DNA from: Oerskovia flava
Lineage (GTDB): Bacteria > Actinomycetota > Actinomycetes > Actinomycetales > Cellulomonadaceae
Assembly: GCF_026163685.1 (NCBI RefSeq)
Contig: NZ_JAOXSR010000009.1
Coordinates: forward strand, 62,001 to 126,000
Direction: 5' to 3'
Length of the DNA stretch: 64,000 nt
Below, piece after piece: positions 15,521-25,551 of this stretch. Numbering within the stretch: position 1 is the first letter of the stretch; every line of letters begins with the position of its first letter. Below the pieces are notes generated by a model. The model saw only the letters and a program-made list of their open reading frames with translations. It was not told the DNA's origin and ran no database searches. The translations under genes and the position numbers were made by a program.

Positions 15521-16324
15521 TCAGCCCGTGACGGACTGACCGAACTCGACGGGACGGACGGGGATGGCGCGCAGGACGACCTGCAGGATGGCGGCGGCGA
15601 GCGCCACGGCGGCGAGCCCGCCGAGCGGTACCAGCCAGCCCGACATCTCGGGCACGCCGAGCGCGCCGGACAGCGGGCTGCCGAAGTAGCCGGACTGCAG
15701 CGTGGTCTCCGCGACCAGGAGCGGGACGAGCGCGACCGGGATGAGCAGCGTCCCGAGCCAGCCGCCCGTGCGGTAGTAGGCGAGCGCGATGATCATGCCC
15801 GCGAGGAAGTACACCGTGCAGTAGAGCGACTCGACGACCAGCACGGAACCGATCTGCGACCAGTCGCCGTAGACCGCCCGCTCGGGCTCGATCGTCCAGC
15901 CCTGGCGGGTGAACAGCCAGCCCCCGCACCACAGGACGAGCGTCGTCGCCAGGCCGAACGTCACGCCCGTGACCAGGCTGCCGGCCCACAGGCCGTGCGT
16001 GAGGGAACGGCGTGTGCCGCCTGCCGACACGTGCAGGGCGATCATGCCGAGCGGCAGGATGATGCCCAGCACGAGCAGGAAGAACCTCGCCGACGACGCC
16101 GGGCCCCCGACCGCGCTGATGCTCACGTCGTCCCCGCGCAGCTCGATGTAGAGGATGACCGCGCCGATCGCGAGGACGACCACCCAGTACGCCGCTCCGA
16201 CGAGCCATGCCGACCTCACGAGGTACGTGGCCGCCGCGCGGGTGCCCCGCCGGTGGGCACGTGCCGCCATCGCCCGGGCCGCCTGCGACCCTGCGTGCGT
16301 GCTGGTCTGCTCGGGCGTGCTCAT
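15521..16324 (-). CDS. ABC-2 type membrane permease of the GntR-controlled exporter
   Basis: A 267-residue protein with about six membrane helices (near 45-65, 80-100, 115-135, 160-185, 190-210 and 225-250), a His/Arg-rich cytoplasmic N-terminus and no recognisable soluble domain. It overlaps the upstream ATPase stop by ATGA, and the ATPase in turn follows a YtrA-type GntR gene by 5 bases. That arrangement of regulator, ATPase and permease is known from cell-envelope-stress or lipid exporters in Firmicutes and actinobacteria. The exported compound is unknown. Confidence 0.82.
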   Translation of the reverse strand: MSTPEQTSTHAGSQAARAMAARAHRRGTRAAATYLVRSAWLVGAAYWVVVLAIGAVILYIELRGDDVSISAVGGPASSARFFLLVLGIILPLGMIALHVSAGGTRRSLTHGLWAGSLVTGVTFGLATTLVLWCGGWLFTRQGWTIEPERAVYGDWSQIGSVLVVESLYCTVYFLAGMIIALAYYRTGGWLGTLLIPVALVPLLVAETTLQSGYFGSPLSGALGVPEMSGWLVPLGGLAAVALAAAILQVVLRAIPVRPVEFGQSVTG

Positions 16325-17247
16325 CGTGCGTCCTCCTTCAGGTCGGAGCTCTTGCGGGTCAGGTGGACGAAGAGGTCCTGCAGCGGTACCGCTCCGATCT
16401 CGAGGCCGGCCTGCGTCGCGGCCGCGCGCTGCGCGGCGTCGAGCTCGCCGAAGAGCGTGACCTGCGACGTCGGGCCCAGGTGCTGGCGGGCCAGCACCTG
16501 GTGACCGGCGACGAAGGGCTCGATCGTGTCGGCCGGGCCCGTGAGGCTCACGCCCCGCCCCCGCACGTCCTCGGCCGGCTCGGCGAGCAGGACGCGCCCG
16601 CGGTCGATGACCACGACGTCCTCGAACAGCCGCTCGACCTCGTCGATGAGGTGGCTCGAGAGCAGGATCGTGCGGGGGTGCTCGGTGTAGTCCGCGACGA
16701 GCGCGTCGTAGAAGGCGTAGCGGCTGGGCGCGTCCATCCCGAGGTAGACCTCGTCGAAGATCGTCAGCGGGGCGCGGGACGCGAGCCCGATCACCGCGCC
16801 CAGCGCCGAGCGCTTGCCGCGCGACAGGGCGTCCGGGGACTTGCGGACGTCGACCTCGAGCTCGTCGAGCAGCCGTCCCGCCAGGTCCGCGTCCCAGTCG
16901 GGGCGCAGGTCCGCGTAGTAGTCGAGCGTGTCGCACGCCTTGCTGTCGCCCCAGACGTCGCCGCTCTCGCGCACGAGCTGCGTGTGCATCATCACCCACG
17001 GGTTCTCGAACGGGTCGTCGAGCGGCCCACCGGCCGGGCCGACGAGGACGGAGCCGGACGTCGGCCGGCGGAACGCGGCGAGCAGCGCGGCGAGCGTCGT
17101 CTTGCCGGCCCCGTTGCGCCCGAGCAGGCCCGTGATCGTGCCGGGGCGGATCGAGAGGGTCACGCCGTCGAGCGCACGCTCGGTGTCCTTGCGGCCGTAG
17201 CGCACGACGACGTCACGCAGCTCGGCGCCGAAGGGTGCGGTGGTCAT
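16321..17247 (-). CDS. ABC transporter ATP-binding protein (YtrB-like)
   Basis: A 308-residue ATPase. Walker A GLLGRNGAGKTTL lies near residues 40-52. The signature is degenerate (LSRGKRSALG instead of LSGGQ, near 142), followed by Walker B APLTIFDEVYLGMD near 160, in which the usual DEP is DEV, and the H-loop LLSSHLIDEVE near 194. The degenerate LSRG-type signature is characteristic of the GntR-linked YtrB-type subfamily and does not imply inactivity. The C-terminal ~100 residues contain a small beta domain. Its start lies 5 bases after the repressor stop and its stop overlaps the permease start, so the three genes form one transcript. Confidence 0.88.
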   Translation of the reverse strand: MTTAPFGAELRDVVVRYGRKDTERALDGVTLSIRPGTITGLLGRNGAGKTTLAALLAAFRRPTSGSVLVGPAGGPLDDPFENPWVMMHTQLVRESGDVWGDSKACDTLDYYADLRPDWDADLAGRLLDELEVDVRKSPDALSRGKRSALGAVIGLASRAPLTIFDEVYLGMDAPSRYAFYDALVADYTEHPRTILLSSHLIDEVERLFEDVVVIDRGRVLLAEPAEDVRGRGVSLTGPADTIEPFVAGHQVLARQHLGPTSQVTLFGELDAAQRAAATQAGLEIGAVPLQDLFVHLTRKSSDLKEDAR

Positions 17248-17251
17248 GGGT

Positions 17252-17638
17252 TCACGCCTCCGGGTACGAGGGGGTGCGGGGGGTCGTCGACCGGCCGAGG
17301 ACGTGGTCGACGATGTCGGCGGCCGGGATACCGAGCAGGTCGGCCTGGACGAGCGCCGGGCCGAGCACGTCCGCGAAGTAGTGCTCGCGGTGCTCGGCGA
17401 GCAGGCGCTCGCGGGCACCGGTCGCGACGAACATGCCGACGCCGCGGCGCTTGTAGAGCACGCCCTCGTCGACGAGCCCGGCGAACGCCTTGGCCGCCGT
17501 GGCCGGGTTGATGCGGAACGTCGTGGCGTACTGCGTGGTCGACATGACCTGCTCCTCCTCCGCGAGGTCCCCGCTGAGGACCTGGGCACGGATCTGCTGG
17601 GCGATCTGGAGGTAGATGGGCTCCGGTCCGTCGAACAT
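17252..17638 (-). CDS. GntR-family repressor, YtrA subfamily
   Basis: A 128-residue DNA-binding regulator. The winged helix lies at about 8-75, with IYLQIAQQIRAQVLSGDL, the recognition helix STTQYATTFRINPATAAKAF and the wing VLYKRRGVGMFV. A short C-terminal helical tail of about 40 residues is typical of YtrA proteins, which lack a large effector domain. It is the first gene of the ABC operon downstream and probably represses it through the palindrome at 17670-17693. The ATG at 17638 has GAGAGGATGG upstream. Confidence 0.9.
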   Translation of the reverse strand: MFDGPEPIYLQIAQQIRAQVLSGDLAEEEQVMSTTQYATTFRINPATAAKAFAGLVDEGVLYKRRGVGMFVATGARERLLAEHREHYFADVLGPALVQADLLGIPAADIVDHVLGRSTTPRTPSYPEA

Positions 17639-17669
17639 GCACCCATCCTCTCGCGTTCTCTGGTTCTAC

Positions 17670-17715
17670 GGTTCGTTACTTCACTAATGAACCATAGAGC
17701 AACGCGAAAGGTCAA
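17670..17715 (-). promoter_or_regulatory. Promoter and palindromic operator of the YtrA-type operon
   Basis: Minus-strand -35-like TTGACC lies at 17715-17710. The imperfect 24-base palindrome GGTTCATTAGTGAAGTAACG..AACC covers 17693-17670 (18 of 24 positions symmetric), placed over the expected -10/start region. The symmetric GGTTC half-sites suit GntR autorepression. Confidence 0.6.
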
Positions 17716-17730
17716 CCCGCCCACGCGAAG

Positions 17731-17812
17731 TAGAACCCCGGTCGCCGAGGTAGAACCCTGGTCGCGGACCAGGGTTCTACCTCGCAGACTGGGGTTCTAT
17801 CTCGGCGACCGG
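17731..17812. repeat. Palindromic repeat family A, left cluster
   Basis: Four copies of a TAGAACCC core: two direct (17731-17743 and 17747-17763) and two inverted (17767-17783 and 17786-17800). The inner pair is a perfect 17-bp inverted repeat, GAGGTAGAACCCTGGTC, around a 3-base centre. An outer pair CGGTCGCCGAG (17739-17749) / CTCGGCGACCG (17801-17811) nests around it. It lies between divergent genes, so it is not a simple terminator. Confidence 0.8.
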
Positions 17813-17830
17813 AGTACGGGAGGTGGACGT

Positions 17831-18508
17831 GTGGGAGCGAGTGTGGGGTCCGCGTGCGAGCACTCCGGCGGCGCGCCGTGGGCCGAGCCGCTGAGCACCG
17901 CCACCAGCCTCGCGTTCGTCGCGGTCGGCCTCGCGCTGTGGCTCACCCGCACCCGACGGTCCGACGCCGGCGCTCCCCCGGGCACCCAGCTCGCCTTCGC
18001 GCTGCTCGTGGCGCTCGTCGGGGTCGGCTCGGTCGTCCAGCACGGACCGGCGCCCTCCTGGAACCCCGTGGCCCACGACCCGCCGCTCTTCGGGGTGCTG
18101 GCACTGGTCGCCGCGGACGCGCTCGCCGACCTCACCGGCCGGCGGATGCGCACCTGGTGGTGGCTCGTCCCGACCCTCGGGTGCGTGGTGCTCGCGGCCG
18201 TCTCGACGACCGGGTCGATGATCGCCCAGGTGGTCACCGCCGTCGTGGCGGTCGGCGCGTCGCTGCTCCGCGCGTGGTGGCGCCCGGCCGTCCGGGCGCG
18301 ACTCCTCACCGCGATGGCGCTCCTCGCCGTCGGCTCGGCCGTCGGCACGCTCAGCCGCACCGGCTGGCTCCTGTGCGACCCGGGCTCCTGGTTCCAGGGT
18401 CACGCCCTGTGGCACGTCCTCGCGGCAGCAGCACTGTGGGTGCTGGCCCCGACGCTCGGCACCCACGTGGCCCCGCAGCACGAAGAAGAACCCCTGTCCG
18501 CGAGGTAG
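17831..18508 (+). CDS. Ceramidase/CREST-superfamily-like membrane hydrolase
   Basis: A 225-residue protein with about seven hydrophobic helices. It has the layout of alkaline ceramidase-like CREST proteins: an N-terminal CEHSGGAPWAEP motif before helix 1 (compare CE...EP in bacterial ceramidase-family proteins), a GVGSVVQH Ser/His pair after helix 2, an Asp in AHDPP, and a C-terminal GHALWHVL with two His. These match the Ser, Asp and three His thought to bind the metal. Whether it acts on sphingolipids is unknown. The GTG at 17831 has GGGAGGTG at good spacing. Its last eight codons and stop lie inside the right-hand palindromic repeat, so the repeat has invaded or evolved into the 3' end of the gene. 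Confidence 0.65.
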   Translation: MGASVGSACEHSGGAPWAEPLSTATSLAFVAVGLALWLTRTRRSDAGAPPGTQLAFALLVALVGVGSVVQHGPAPSWNPVAHDPPLFGVLALVAADALADLTGRRMRTWWWLVPTLGCVVLAAVSTTGSMIAQVVTAVVAVGASLLRAWWRPAVRARLLTAMALLAVGSAVGTLSRTGWLLCDPGSWFQGHALWHVLAAAALWVLAPTLGTHVAPQHEEEPLSAR

Positions 18509-18580
18509 AACCCTGGTCTGGACCAGGGTTCTACCTCGCGGACAGGGGTTCTCTCTCGCGGACTAGGGTTCTACCTCGCG
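18487..18580. repeat. Palindromic repeat family A, right cluster (perfect 32-bp inverted repeat)
   Basis: Arms 18487-18518 and 18521-18552 are perfectly complementary over 32 bases with a 2-base centre. A third inverted copy, GACTAGGGTTCTACCTCGCG, follows at 18561-18580. The core AGGTAGAACCCTGGTC is the same as in the left cluster 740 bases away. It lies between convergent genes and would also work as a strong bidirectional terminator. Confidence 0.9.
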
Positions 18581-18582
18581 CT

Positions 18583-19668
<1,086 letters not shown>

Positions 19669-20937
19669 TCAGCGGCCGGTGCCGGCGTAGACGACGGCCT
19701 CGGCCTCGGTGTCGAGCTCGAACGCGGTGTGCACGGCGCGCACGGCGTCGTCGAGGCTGTCGGCGCGGGTGACGACCGAGATACGGATCTCCGAGGTGGA
19801 GATCATCTCGATGTTGATGCCCGCGTCCCGCAGCGCCCCGAAGAGCTTCGCGGAGACCCCCGGGTGCGACTTCATGCCCGCGCCCACGAGCGAGAGCTTG
19901 CCGATCTGGTCGTCGAACTGCAGCGAGTCGAAACCGATCTCCGCCTGGATGCCGCTCAGCGCTGCCATGCCGGCCGGACCGTCGCCCTCGGGGAGCGTGA
20001 ACGAGATGTCCGTGCGACCCGTCTTCGCGGCGGAGATGTTCTGCACGATCATGTCGATGTTCACGCCGGAGGCCGCGACGACCTCGAAGATGCGCGCGGC
20101 CGTGCCCGGCACGTCGGGGACCCCGACGACGGTGATCTTGGCCTCGCTGCGGTCGTGGGCGACGCCGGAGATGATCGGAGCTTCCATGGTGTCTGCTGCT
20201 TCCTCGGGGTTGCGGGTGACGAGGGTGCCCTCCTTGCCGGAGAACGACGAGCGCACGTGGATCGGCACGCCGTACCGGCGGCCGTACTCCACGCAGCGCA
20301 GGGCGAGGACCTTGGCCCCGCTCGCCGCCATCTCGAGCATCTCCTCGTAGGTGATGCGGTCGACCTTGCGGGCCGTCGGGACGATGCGCGGGTCGGCGGT
20401 GAAGATGCCGTCGACGTCCGTGTAGATCTCGCAGACGTCCGCGTCGAGGCCGGCGGCCAGCGCGACGGCGGTCGTGTCCGACCCGCCGCGGCCGAGCGTG
20501 GTCACGTCGTTCGACTCCGTGACCCCCTGGAACCCGGCCACGATCGCGACCTGGCCCCTCTCGATGGTCTCGCGGATGCGGTGCGGGACGACGTCGACGA
20601 TGCGCGCCTTGCCGTGGACCGCGTCGGTGATGAGCCCGGCCTGCTGGCCCGTGAAGGACTTGGCCCGGACCCCGAGCTTGGTGATCGCCATCGCCAGGAG
20701 CGACATCGAGATGCGCTCACCCGCCGTGAGGAGGATGTCCATCTCGCGCTGGGGAGGAAGTGGGGTGATCTGCCGGGCGAGGTCGATGAGCTCGTCGGTG
20801 GTGTCCCCCATCGCCGAGACCACGACCACCACGTCGTTCCCGGCCCGCCTCGACTCCGCGATGCGCTTGGCCACCCGCTTGATGCTCTCGGCGTCAGACA
20901 CCGAGGAACCGCCATATTTCTGCACGATGAGTGCCAC
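19669..20937 (-). CDS. lysC: Aspartate kinase (lysine/threonine-sensitive type)
   Basis: A 422-residue enzyme phosphorylating aspartate. The kinase domain carries VQKYGGSSV at 5-13, [23 protein letters not shown] and the EIYTDVDG loop. Two ACT domains follow (about 265-335 and 345-415), with the regulatory segment [13 protein letters not shown] and [10 protein letters not shown], where feedback-resistant mutations occur in corynebacteria. An in-frame ATG at 20187 (MEAPIISGV, residue 251) sits where Corynebacterium makes a separate beta subunit from the same gene, with GAGGAA 13 bases upstream, so an internal second product is plausible. The GTG start at 20937 follows GGAG. Confidence 0.95.
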   Translation of the reverse strand: MALIVQKYGGSSVSDAESIKRVAKRIAESRRAGNDVVVVVSAMGDTTDELIDLARQITPLPPQREMDILLTAGERISMSLLAMAITKLGVRAKSFTGQQAGLITDAVHGKARIVDVVPHRIRETIERGQVAIVAGFQGVTESNDVTTLGRGGSDTTAVALAAGLDADVCEIYTDVDGIFTADPRIVPTARKVDRITYEEMLEMAASGAKVLALRCVEYGRRYGVPIHVRSSFSGKEGTLVTRNPEEAADTMEAPIISGVAHDRSEAKITVVGVPDVPGTAARIFEVVAASGVNIDMIVQNISAAKTGRTDISFTLPEGDGPAGMAALSGIQAEIGFDSLQFDDQIGKLSLVGAGMKSHPGVSAKLFGALRDAGINIEMISTSEIRISVVTRADSLDDAVRAVHTAFELDTEAEAVVYAGTGR

Positions 20938-21114
20938 GTGCGTGTTCTCCGTTCGTCGCTGGTCTCGTCTATCTCAACGCCCACCAGTTCATGTACGAGT
21001 CGACCGATCATGAGCGCGTCGACCCTCCCGACGCAAGTGCGCCCATGATGTGGACCGGGTCGTGGACCGCGCCGTGGCACGTGCGCGGAAGGCCCGGGCC
21101 GGCGGTCCGAGCCC

Positions 21115-22281
21115 CTACGGCACCTCGCGCTGCTCGGGCCCGACGTACTCGCTCAGCGGCCGGATGAGGGCGTTGGCGGCGCGCTGCTCCATGACGTGCG
21201 CGGTCCACCCGGTGACGCGGGAGGCGACGAACAGCGGGGTGAACATCGGGGTGTCGAAGCCCATGAGGTGGTAGGCCGGGCCGGCCGGGTAGTCCAGGTT
21301 CGGCAGGATGTTCTTGCGGGACGTCATGGCGGTCTCGAGCGCCACGTAGAGCTCGAGGAGGTCGGGGCGGTCGTAGTGGCGCACGAGGTCGTCGAGGGTC
21401 GCGCGCATGGTCGGCACGCGCGAGTCGCCGTGCTTGTAGACCCGGTGGCCGAACCCCATGATCTTGCGCTTGTCCCGCAGGGCCGCCTCGAGCCAGGCCT
21501 CGGCACGGTCGGCCGAGCCGATCTCCGCGAACGTCGCCATGACGGCCTCGTTGGCACCCCCGTGCAGGGGGCCCTTGAGCGCGCCGATCGCACCCGTGAC
21601 CGCCGAGTGCAGGTCCGAGAGCGTGGAGGTGATGACACGCGCGGTGAACGTCGACGCGTTGAACGAGTGCTCGGCGTACAGGACCATCGAGACCTCGAAC
21701 GCGCGGACGACAGCTGGGTCCGGCACCTCGCCGAACGTCATCCGCAGGAAGTTCTCGGCGTAGGTGAGGTCCTCGTCGGGCTCGACGATCTGCTGGCCGC
21801 GGCGTCGCCGCTGGTCGAGCGCCACGACGGCGGGCAGCGCCGCCCACAGGCGCAGCGCCTTGGCCTGCTCCGCCTCGGGCGAGGAGTCCTCGGCGTCGGG
21901 GTCGTGCGCCCCGAGCTGGGAGACCGCGGTGCGGCACACGTCCATGGGGTGGCACGTCGTCGGGAGCTCGAGGATCGCGTTGCGCACGTTGCCGGGCAGG
22001 GCGCGGGACGACCGCTCGACGGCGTCCTGGCGGGCGCGCTGCTCGGGCGTGGGGAGCTCGCCGTGCCACAGCAGGTACGCGACGTCCTCGAAGCTCGACC
22101 TGGCCGCGAGGTCCTGCACGGGGTAGCCGCGGTACAGCAGGGAGTTGGTCTCGGGGTTCACCTTGGAGACCGCGGTGGTGTCGACGACGACGCCGGCGAG
22201 CCCCTTGCGGATCTCGGACCCGGGAGGGGTGCTGGGGGTGCCGGACGTGGTGCTGGACTCGGACGTGGTGCTCATGGTCAT
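21115..22281 (-). CDS. prpC: 2-methylcitrate synthase / citrate synthase
   Basis: A 388-residue type I citrate synthase fold enzyme. Signatures are YRGYPVQDLA, LLWHGELP, HSFNASTFTARV with the first catalytic His, GALKGPLHGGANEAVM and IMGFGHRVYKHGDSRV (His and substrate residues), then the Asp near ILPNLDYPAG. The neighbouring prpB and prpD point to condensing propionyl-CoA with oxaloacetate; some activity with acetyl-CoA is common in this family. The ATG at 22281 is chosen because GGAG lies 5 bases upstream; a second ATG is 6 bases further in. It is last in the operon, 52 bases after prpB. Confidence 0.92.
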   Translation of the reverse strand: MTMSTTSESSTTSGTPSTPPGSEIRKGLAGVVVDTTAVSKVNPETNSLLYRGYPVQDLAARSSFEDVAYLLWHGELPTPEQRARQDAVERSSRALPGNVRNAILELPTTCHPMDVCRTAVSQLGAHDPDAEDSSPEAEQAKALRLWAALPAVVALDQRRRRGQQIVEPDEDLTYAENFLRMTFGEVPDPAVVRAFEVSMVLYAEHSFNASTFTARVITSTLSDLHSAVTGAIGALKGPLHGGANEAVMATFAEIGSADRAEAWLEAALRDKRKIMGFGHRVYKHGDSRVPTMRATLDDLVRHYDRPDLLELYVALETAMTSRKNILPNLDYPAGPAYHLMGFDTPMFTPLFVASRVTGWTAHVMEQRAANALIRPLSEYVGPEQREVP

Positions 22282-22333
22282 GGTCACTCCTTCGTGAACG
22301 GCCGGTGAGGCGTGGTGCCCGGTGGTGAGTCGC

Positions 22334-23239
22334 TCAGGGGCGGTAGGTGAAGATGTCGGCGTCGAACGTGTTGTAGCCGGCGTAGTCGACGAGCTCGTAG
22401 AGCCGAGCACGGGTCTGCATCCCCTCGACCTGGCCCGCCTGCGTCCCGGTCACGGCGATCTCGTCGAGCGCCCGCTCGGCCGCGCCCATCGCGACGCGCA
22501 GCAGCGTCACCGGGTAGATGACGATCCGCACGCCCGCGTCGGCGAGCTGGCGGGTCGTGAACAGCTCGGACTTGCCGAACTCGGTCATGTTGGCGAGCAC
22601 GGGCACGTCGACCGCGGAGGCGACGGCCTCGAACTCCGCGAGGTCGGCCAGCGCCTCGGGGAAGATCGCGTCCGCCCCGGCGTCGACGAGCGCCTTCGCC
22701 CGGTCGATCGCGAGCCGCAGCCCGTCCGGTCCGGGGACCGTCCCGCGCACGTCGGTGCGGGCCATGAGCAGGAAGTCGGGGTCGCGGCGGGCGTCGGCGG
22801 CGGCGCGGAGCCGCTTCGTCGCCTCGTCGAGGCCGACGACCTCCTTGCCGTCCAGGTGCCCGCAGCGCTTCGGGTTGACCTGGTCCTCGATGTGGCAGCC
22901 CGCGACGCCCGCGTCCTCGAGCGTCTGCACGGTGCGGGCCACGTTCATGGGCTCGCCGAAGCCCGTGTCGGCGTCCACGATCGCCGGGAGGTCCGTCACG
23001 CGGGCGATCTGCTGCGAGCGCCCCGCGACCTCGGTGAGCGTCGTGAGGCCGATGTCCGGCAGCCCGAGGTCGGCGGACAGCACCGCCCCGGACACGTACA
23101 CCCCCTCGAAGCCCTTGTCCTGGATCAACCGCGCGGACAAGGGGTTGAACGCGCCCGGGAAGCGCTGCAGCTCACCCGACGCGAGGGCCTCGCGCAGCGT
23201 CCGCCGTTTGTCCGACGGCGTGGTCCGGCTGTACAGCAT
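22334..23239 (-). CDS. prpB: 2-methylisocitrate lyase
   Basis: A 301-residue enzyme of the isocitrate lyase/PEP mutase superfamily splitting 2-methylisocitrate into pyruvate and succinate. It shows FNPLSARLIQDKGFEGVYVSG, the metal site DADTGFGE, HIEDQVNPKRCGHLDGK containing the KRCGH catalytic signature, and ARTD. Length is normal. Its ATG overlaps the prpD stop by one base (TGATG), so the two are coupled. Confidence 0.95.
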   Translation of the reverse strand: MLYSRTTPSDKRRTLREALASGELQRFPGAFNPLSARLIQDKGFEGVYVSGAVLSADLGLPDIGLTTLTEVAGRSQQIARVTDLPAIVDADTGFGEPMNVARTVQTLEDAGVAGCHIEDQVNPKRCGHLDGKEVVGLDEATKRLRAAADARRDPDFLLMARTDVRGTVPGPDGLRLAIDRAKALVDAGADAIFPEALADLAEFEAVASAVDVPVLANMTEFGKSELFTTRQLADAGVRIVIYPVTLLRVAMGAAERALDEIAVTGTQAGQVEGMQTRARLYELVDYAGYNTFDADIFTYRP

Positions 23240-24771
23240 CACTCGCCTCCCAGCTCGAAGAGTCCGGTCGGTGCGGGCACCGAGTCCAGCAGGCCCGGTC
23301 GGGCGACGATCGTCAGCTCGCGCACCTCCGCCGTGGTGAGCGTCGGGAGCCGCTCGGCGAGGGCGAGGAACCGCTCGATCTCGTCGTCGGCGAGCACGCC
23401 CGCCGCGAGGGTGCGGAACTTGCGCACGTACTGCTCGCGGCCGAAGGGCCGCGCCCCGAGCGGGTGCGCGTCGGCGACGGCGATCTCGCGGACCAGCCGG
23501 CCGCCGTCGGCGAGCTCGATCTCGACGCGTCCGCCGAACGCCTTCTCGTCGGGATCGGTCGCGTGGTAGCGACGCGTCCACTCCGTGTCCTCGGCGGTCG
23601 TGACCTTGCCCCAGAGCTGGACCGTGTCGGGGCGGGCGGCCCGCTCGGGTGCGTAGGAGTCGACGTGGTGCCAGCCGCCGTCCTGCAGCGCGACCGCGAA
23701 GATGTACGGGATCGAGTGGTCGAGCGTCTCGCGCGACGCGGTGGGGTCGTACTTCTGCGGGTCGTTCGCGCCGGAGCCGATGACGACGTGCGTGTGGTGG
23801 CTCGTGTGGATGACGATGCCGGCCACGTTGTCGGGGTCGGCCAGCCACGGGTGCTCGTCGTGCAGGGCACGTGCGAGGTCGATGAGTGCCTGCGACTGGT
23901 ACTCCGCGGAGTGCTCCTTGGTGTAGGTGTCGAGGATCGCCGTCTTAGGCTCGCCGAGGGCGGGGAGCACGACGTCGTAGCTCGCGTCCGGTCCGTCGAG
24001 GAGCCAGGCGATCACCCCGTCCTCGCCCTCGTAGATCGGCTCGGGCGACGTCTGCCCGCGCATGGCCCGGTCCACGGCCTCGACCGCGACCTTTCCGGCG
24101 AACGCGGGCGCGTGGGCCTTCCACGTGGAGATCTGGCCCTTGCGGGACTGCCGGGTCGCGGTGGTCGTGTGCAACGCCTGGCCGACGGCCTGGAAGATCG
24201 TCTCGGTGTCGAGCCCGAGCAGGGTGCCGATGCCCGCGGCCGCGGAGGGGCCGAGGTGCGCGACGTGGTCGATCTTGTGACGGTGCAGGGAGATCGCCCG
24301 CACGAGGTCGACCTGGATCTCGTAGCCCGTGGCGATCGCACGGACGAGCTCGGCGCCCGAGCGTCCGGCGTGCTGCGCGACGGCGAGGATCGGCGGGATG
24401 TTGTCGCCCGGGTGCGAGTACTCCGCCGCGAGGAACGTGTCGTGGAAGTCGAGCTCACGCACCGCGACGCCGTTCGCCCAGGCGGCCCACTCCGGGCTCG
24501 TACGGGTCGCCGGCTCGCAGCCGAAGACCGTCGCGCCGGGTGTGTACGGGTGCGCCAGGGCCTGACCGCGCGCCGCGACGGCCGGGCCGCGCGTGAGGCT
24601 GGCCGCCGCGACCGCCGCGTTGTCGATGACGCGGTTGATCACCATGTCCGTGACCTCGGGCGTGACCTCGACCGGGTCGGTGGCGAGCTCGGCGAGCTTC
24701 CACGCGAGCTGGTCGCGGCGCGCCAGCGGCTCGGCGCTGGGGTAGACGCGCAGACGGTGGGTGTAGGGCAC
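23239..24771 (-). CDS. prpD: 2-methylcitrate dehydratase (MmgE/PrpD family)
   Basis: A 510-residue cofactor-free dehydratase of the methylcitrate cycle. MmgE/PrpD landmarks are [19 protein letters not shown] (about 104-122), a [11 protein letters not shown] segment, [11 protein letters not shown]-like [31 protein letters not shown] with the catalytic region, and a C-terminal beta-rich lobe. Its length of about 510 is that of PrpD rather than the shorter IDS-epimerase-like members. The GTG at 24771 follows GAGAGC. It is the first structural gene after the regulator, with 15 bases between them. Confidence 0.93.
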   Translation of the reverse strand: MPYTHRLRVYPSAEPLARRDQLAWKLAELATDPVEVTPEVTDMVINRVIDNAAVAAASLTRGPAVAARGQALAHPYTPGATVFGCEPATRTSPEWAAWANGVAVRELDFHDTFLAAEYSHPGDNIPPILAVAQHAGRSGAELVRAIATGYEIQVDLVRAISLHRHKIDHVAHLGPSAAAGIGTLLGLDTETIFQAVGQALHTTTATRQSRKGQISTWKAHAPAFAGKVAVEAVDRAMRGQTSPEPIYEGEDGVIAWLLDGPDASYDVVLPALGEPKTAILDTYTKEHSAEYQSQALIDLARALHDEHPWLADPDNVAGIVIHTSHHTHVVIGSGANDPQKYDPTASRETLDHSIPYIFAVALQDGGWHHVDSYAPERAARPDTVQLWGKVTTAEDTEWTRRYHATDPDEKAFGGRVEIELADGGRLVREIAVADAHPLGARPFGREQYVRKFRTLAAGVLADDEIERFLALAERLPTLTTAEVRELTIVARPGLLDSVPAPTGLFELGGE

Positions 24772-24786
24772 GGGTGCTCTCGATTC

Positions 24787-25467
24787 TCAGGTCGGGGGTG
24801 GGGCCGGGGGTGGGGTCAGGGCGCGCTCGGCCAGCGCGGCGCTGCGGTCGATGTGGGCGCGCATGACGCGCTCGGCCTCGTCGGGGTCGCCGGCCGCGAT
24901 GGCGTCGGCGACGGCGCGGTGCTCGTCGACGTGGTCGGTCGTCCCGACGCGCTCGCGGGCGGCGAGCGCGCGGTAGCGGTCCACGTGGCCGCGGATCTGC
25001 CGCAGCAGCGCGGAGCACCAGGCGTTGTCCGCGAGCGCCTCGATCTCGCGGTGGAACTGTCCGCCGACGCGCAGGACCTCCTCGTCGTGGTCCCGCACGA
25101 CGTCCATGAGGTCGACGAGGCGGGCGAGGCGCGCGACGTCGGCCCGTGCGGCGCGCTCGCACGCGTCCCGGGCGAGGAGGCCCTCGAGGCGGGCGCGGAC
25201 GTCGTAGACGCGCCGGGCGTCGGCGACGTCGAGGGGTGCGACCCGTACGCCACCGGTGGGCAGCTCGACGACGAGCGCCTCGGCCTGCAGCAGCCGTAGC
25301 GCCTCACGGACCGGGGTGCGGCTCACGCCGAGGGTGGCGGCGAGGACGGGCTCGGTGAGCCGTTCACCGGGGGCGAGGGTGCCGGTGATGATGCGCTCGC
25401 GCAGCAGCTCGTAGACGGCCCGGGCGCCGGACTGGCGCGGGGTCGAGGCGAGGTGCGTCGTCGTCAC
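24787..25467 (-). CDS. GntR-family (FCD) regulator of the methylcitrate operon
   Basis: A 226-residue regulator. The N-terminal winged helix (about 12-75) shows YELLRERIITGTLAPGERLTE and TLGVSRTPVREALRLLQAEALV. The C-terminal all-helical FCD domain (about 82-215) shows ARLEGLLARDACERA, the ligand-site His and Asp in FHREIEALADN, and DEHRAVADAI. FCD domains bind small carboxylates through a metal, fitting methylcitrate or a relative (inference). It is directly upstream of prpD on the same strand and its promoter contains a TGTATACA palindrome. The GTG at 25467 is preferred; an upstream in-frame extension lacks similarity. Confidence 0.85.
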   Translation of the reverse strand: MTTTHLASTPRQSGARAVYELLRERIITGTLAPGERLTEPVLAATLGVSRTPVREALRLLQAEALVVELPTGGVRVAPLDVADARRVYDVRARLEGLLARDACERAARADVARLARLVDLMDVVRDHDEEVLRVGGQFHREIEALADNAWCSALLRQIRGHVDRYRALAARERVGTTDHVDEHRAVADAIAAGDPDEAERVMRAHIDRSAALAERALTPPPAPPPT

Positions 25468-25494
25468 CCGATCATCGTGCCACGGGGTTGCGCA

Positions 25495-25506
25495 CTTGTA
25501 TACAGG
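25495..25506 (-). promoter_or_regulatory. GntR/FCD operator overlapping the prp regulator promoter
   Basis: CTTGTATACAGG contains the perfect 8-base palindrome TGTATACA (25497-25504), close to the TNGTNNNACNA consensus of FadR-type GntR proteins, and coincides with a TATACA -10 about 30 bases before the start. Autoregulation is likely. Confidence 0.65.
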
Positions 25507-25551
25507 TAGAGGTGGCAGCGCGAGAACCACCGCGCGCGGCGAACGGGAGGG

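Noticed and set aside
17731-18580. CRISPR array
   Set aside because: The repeats are palindromic, irregularly spaced, few, and lack unique spacers or cas genes.
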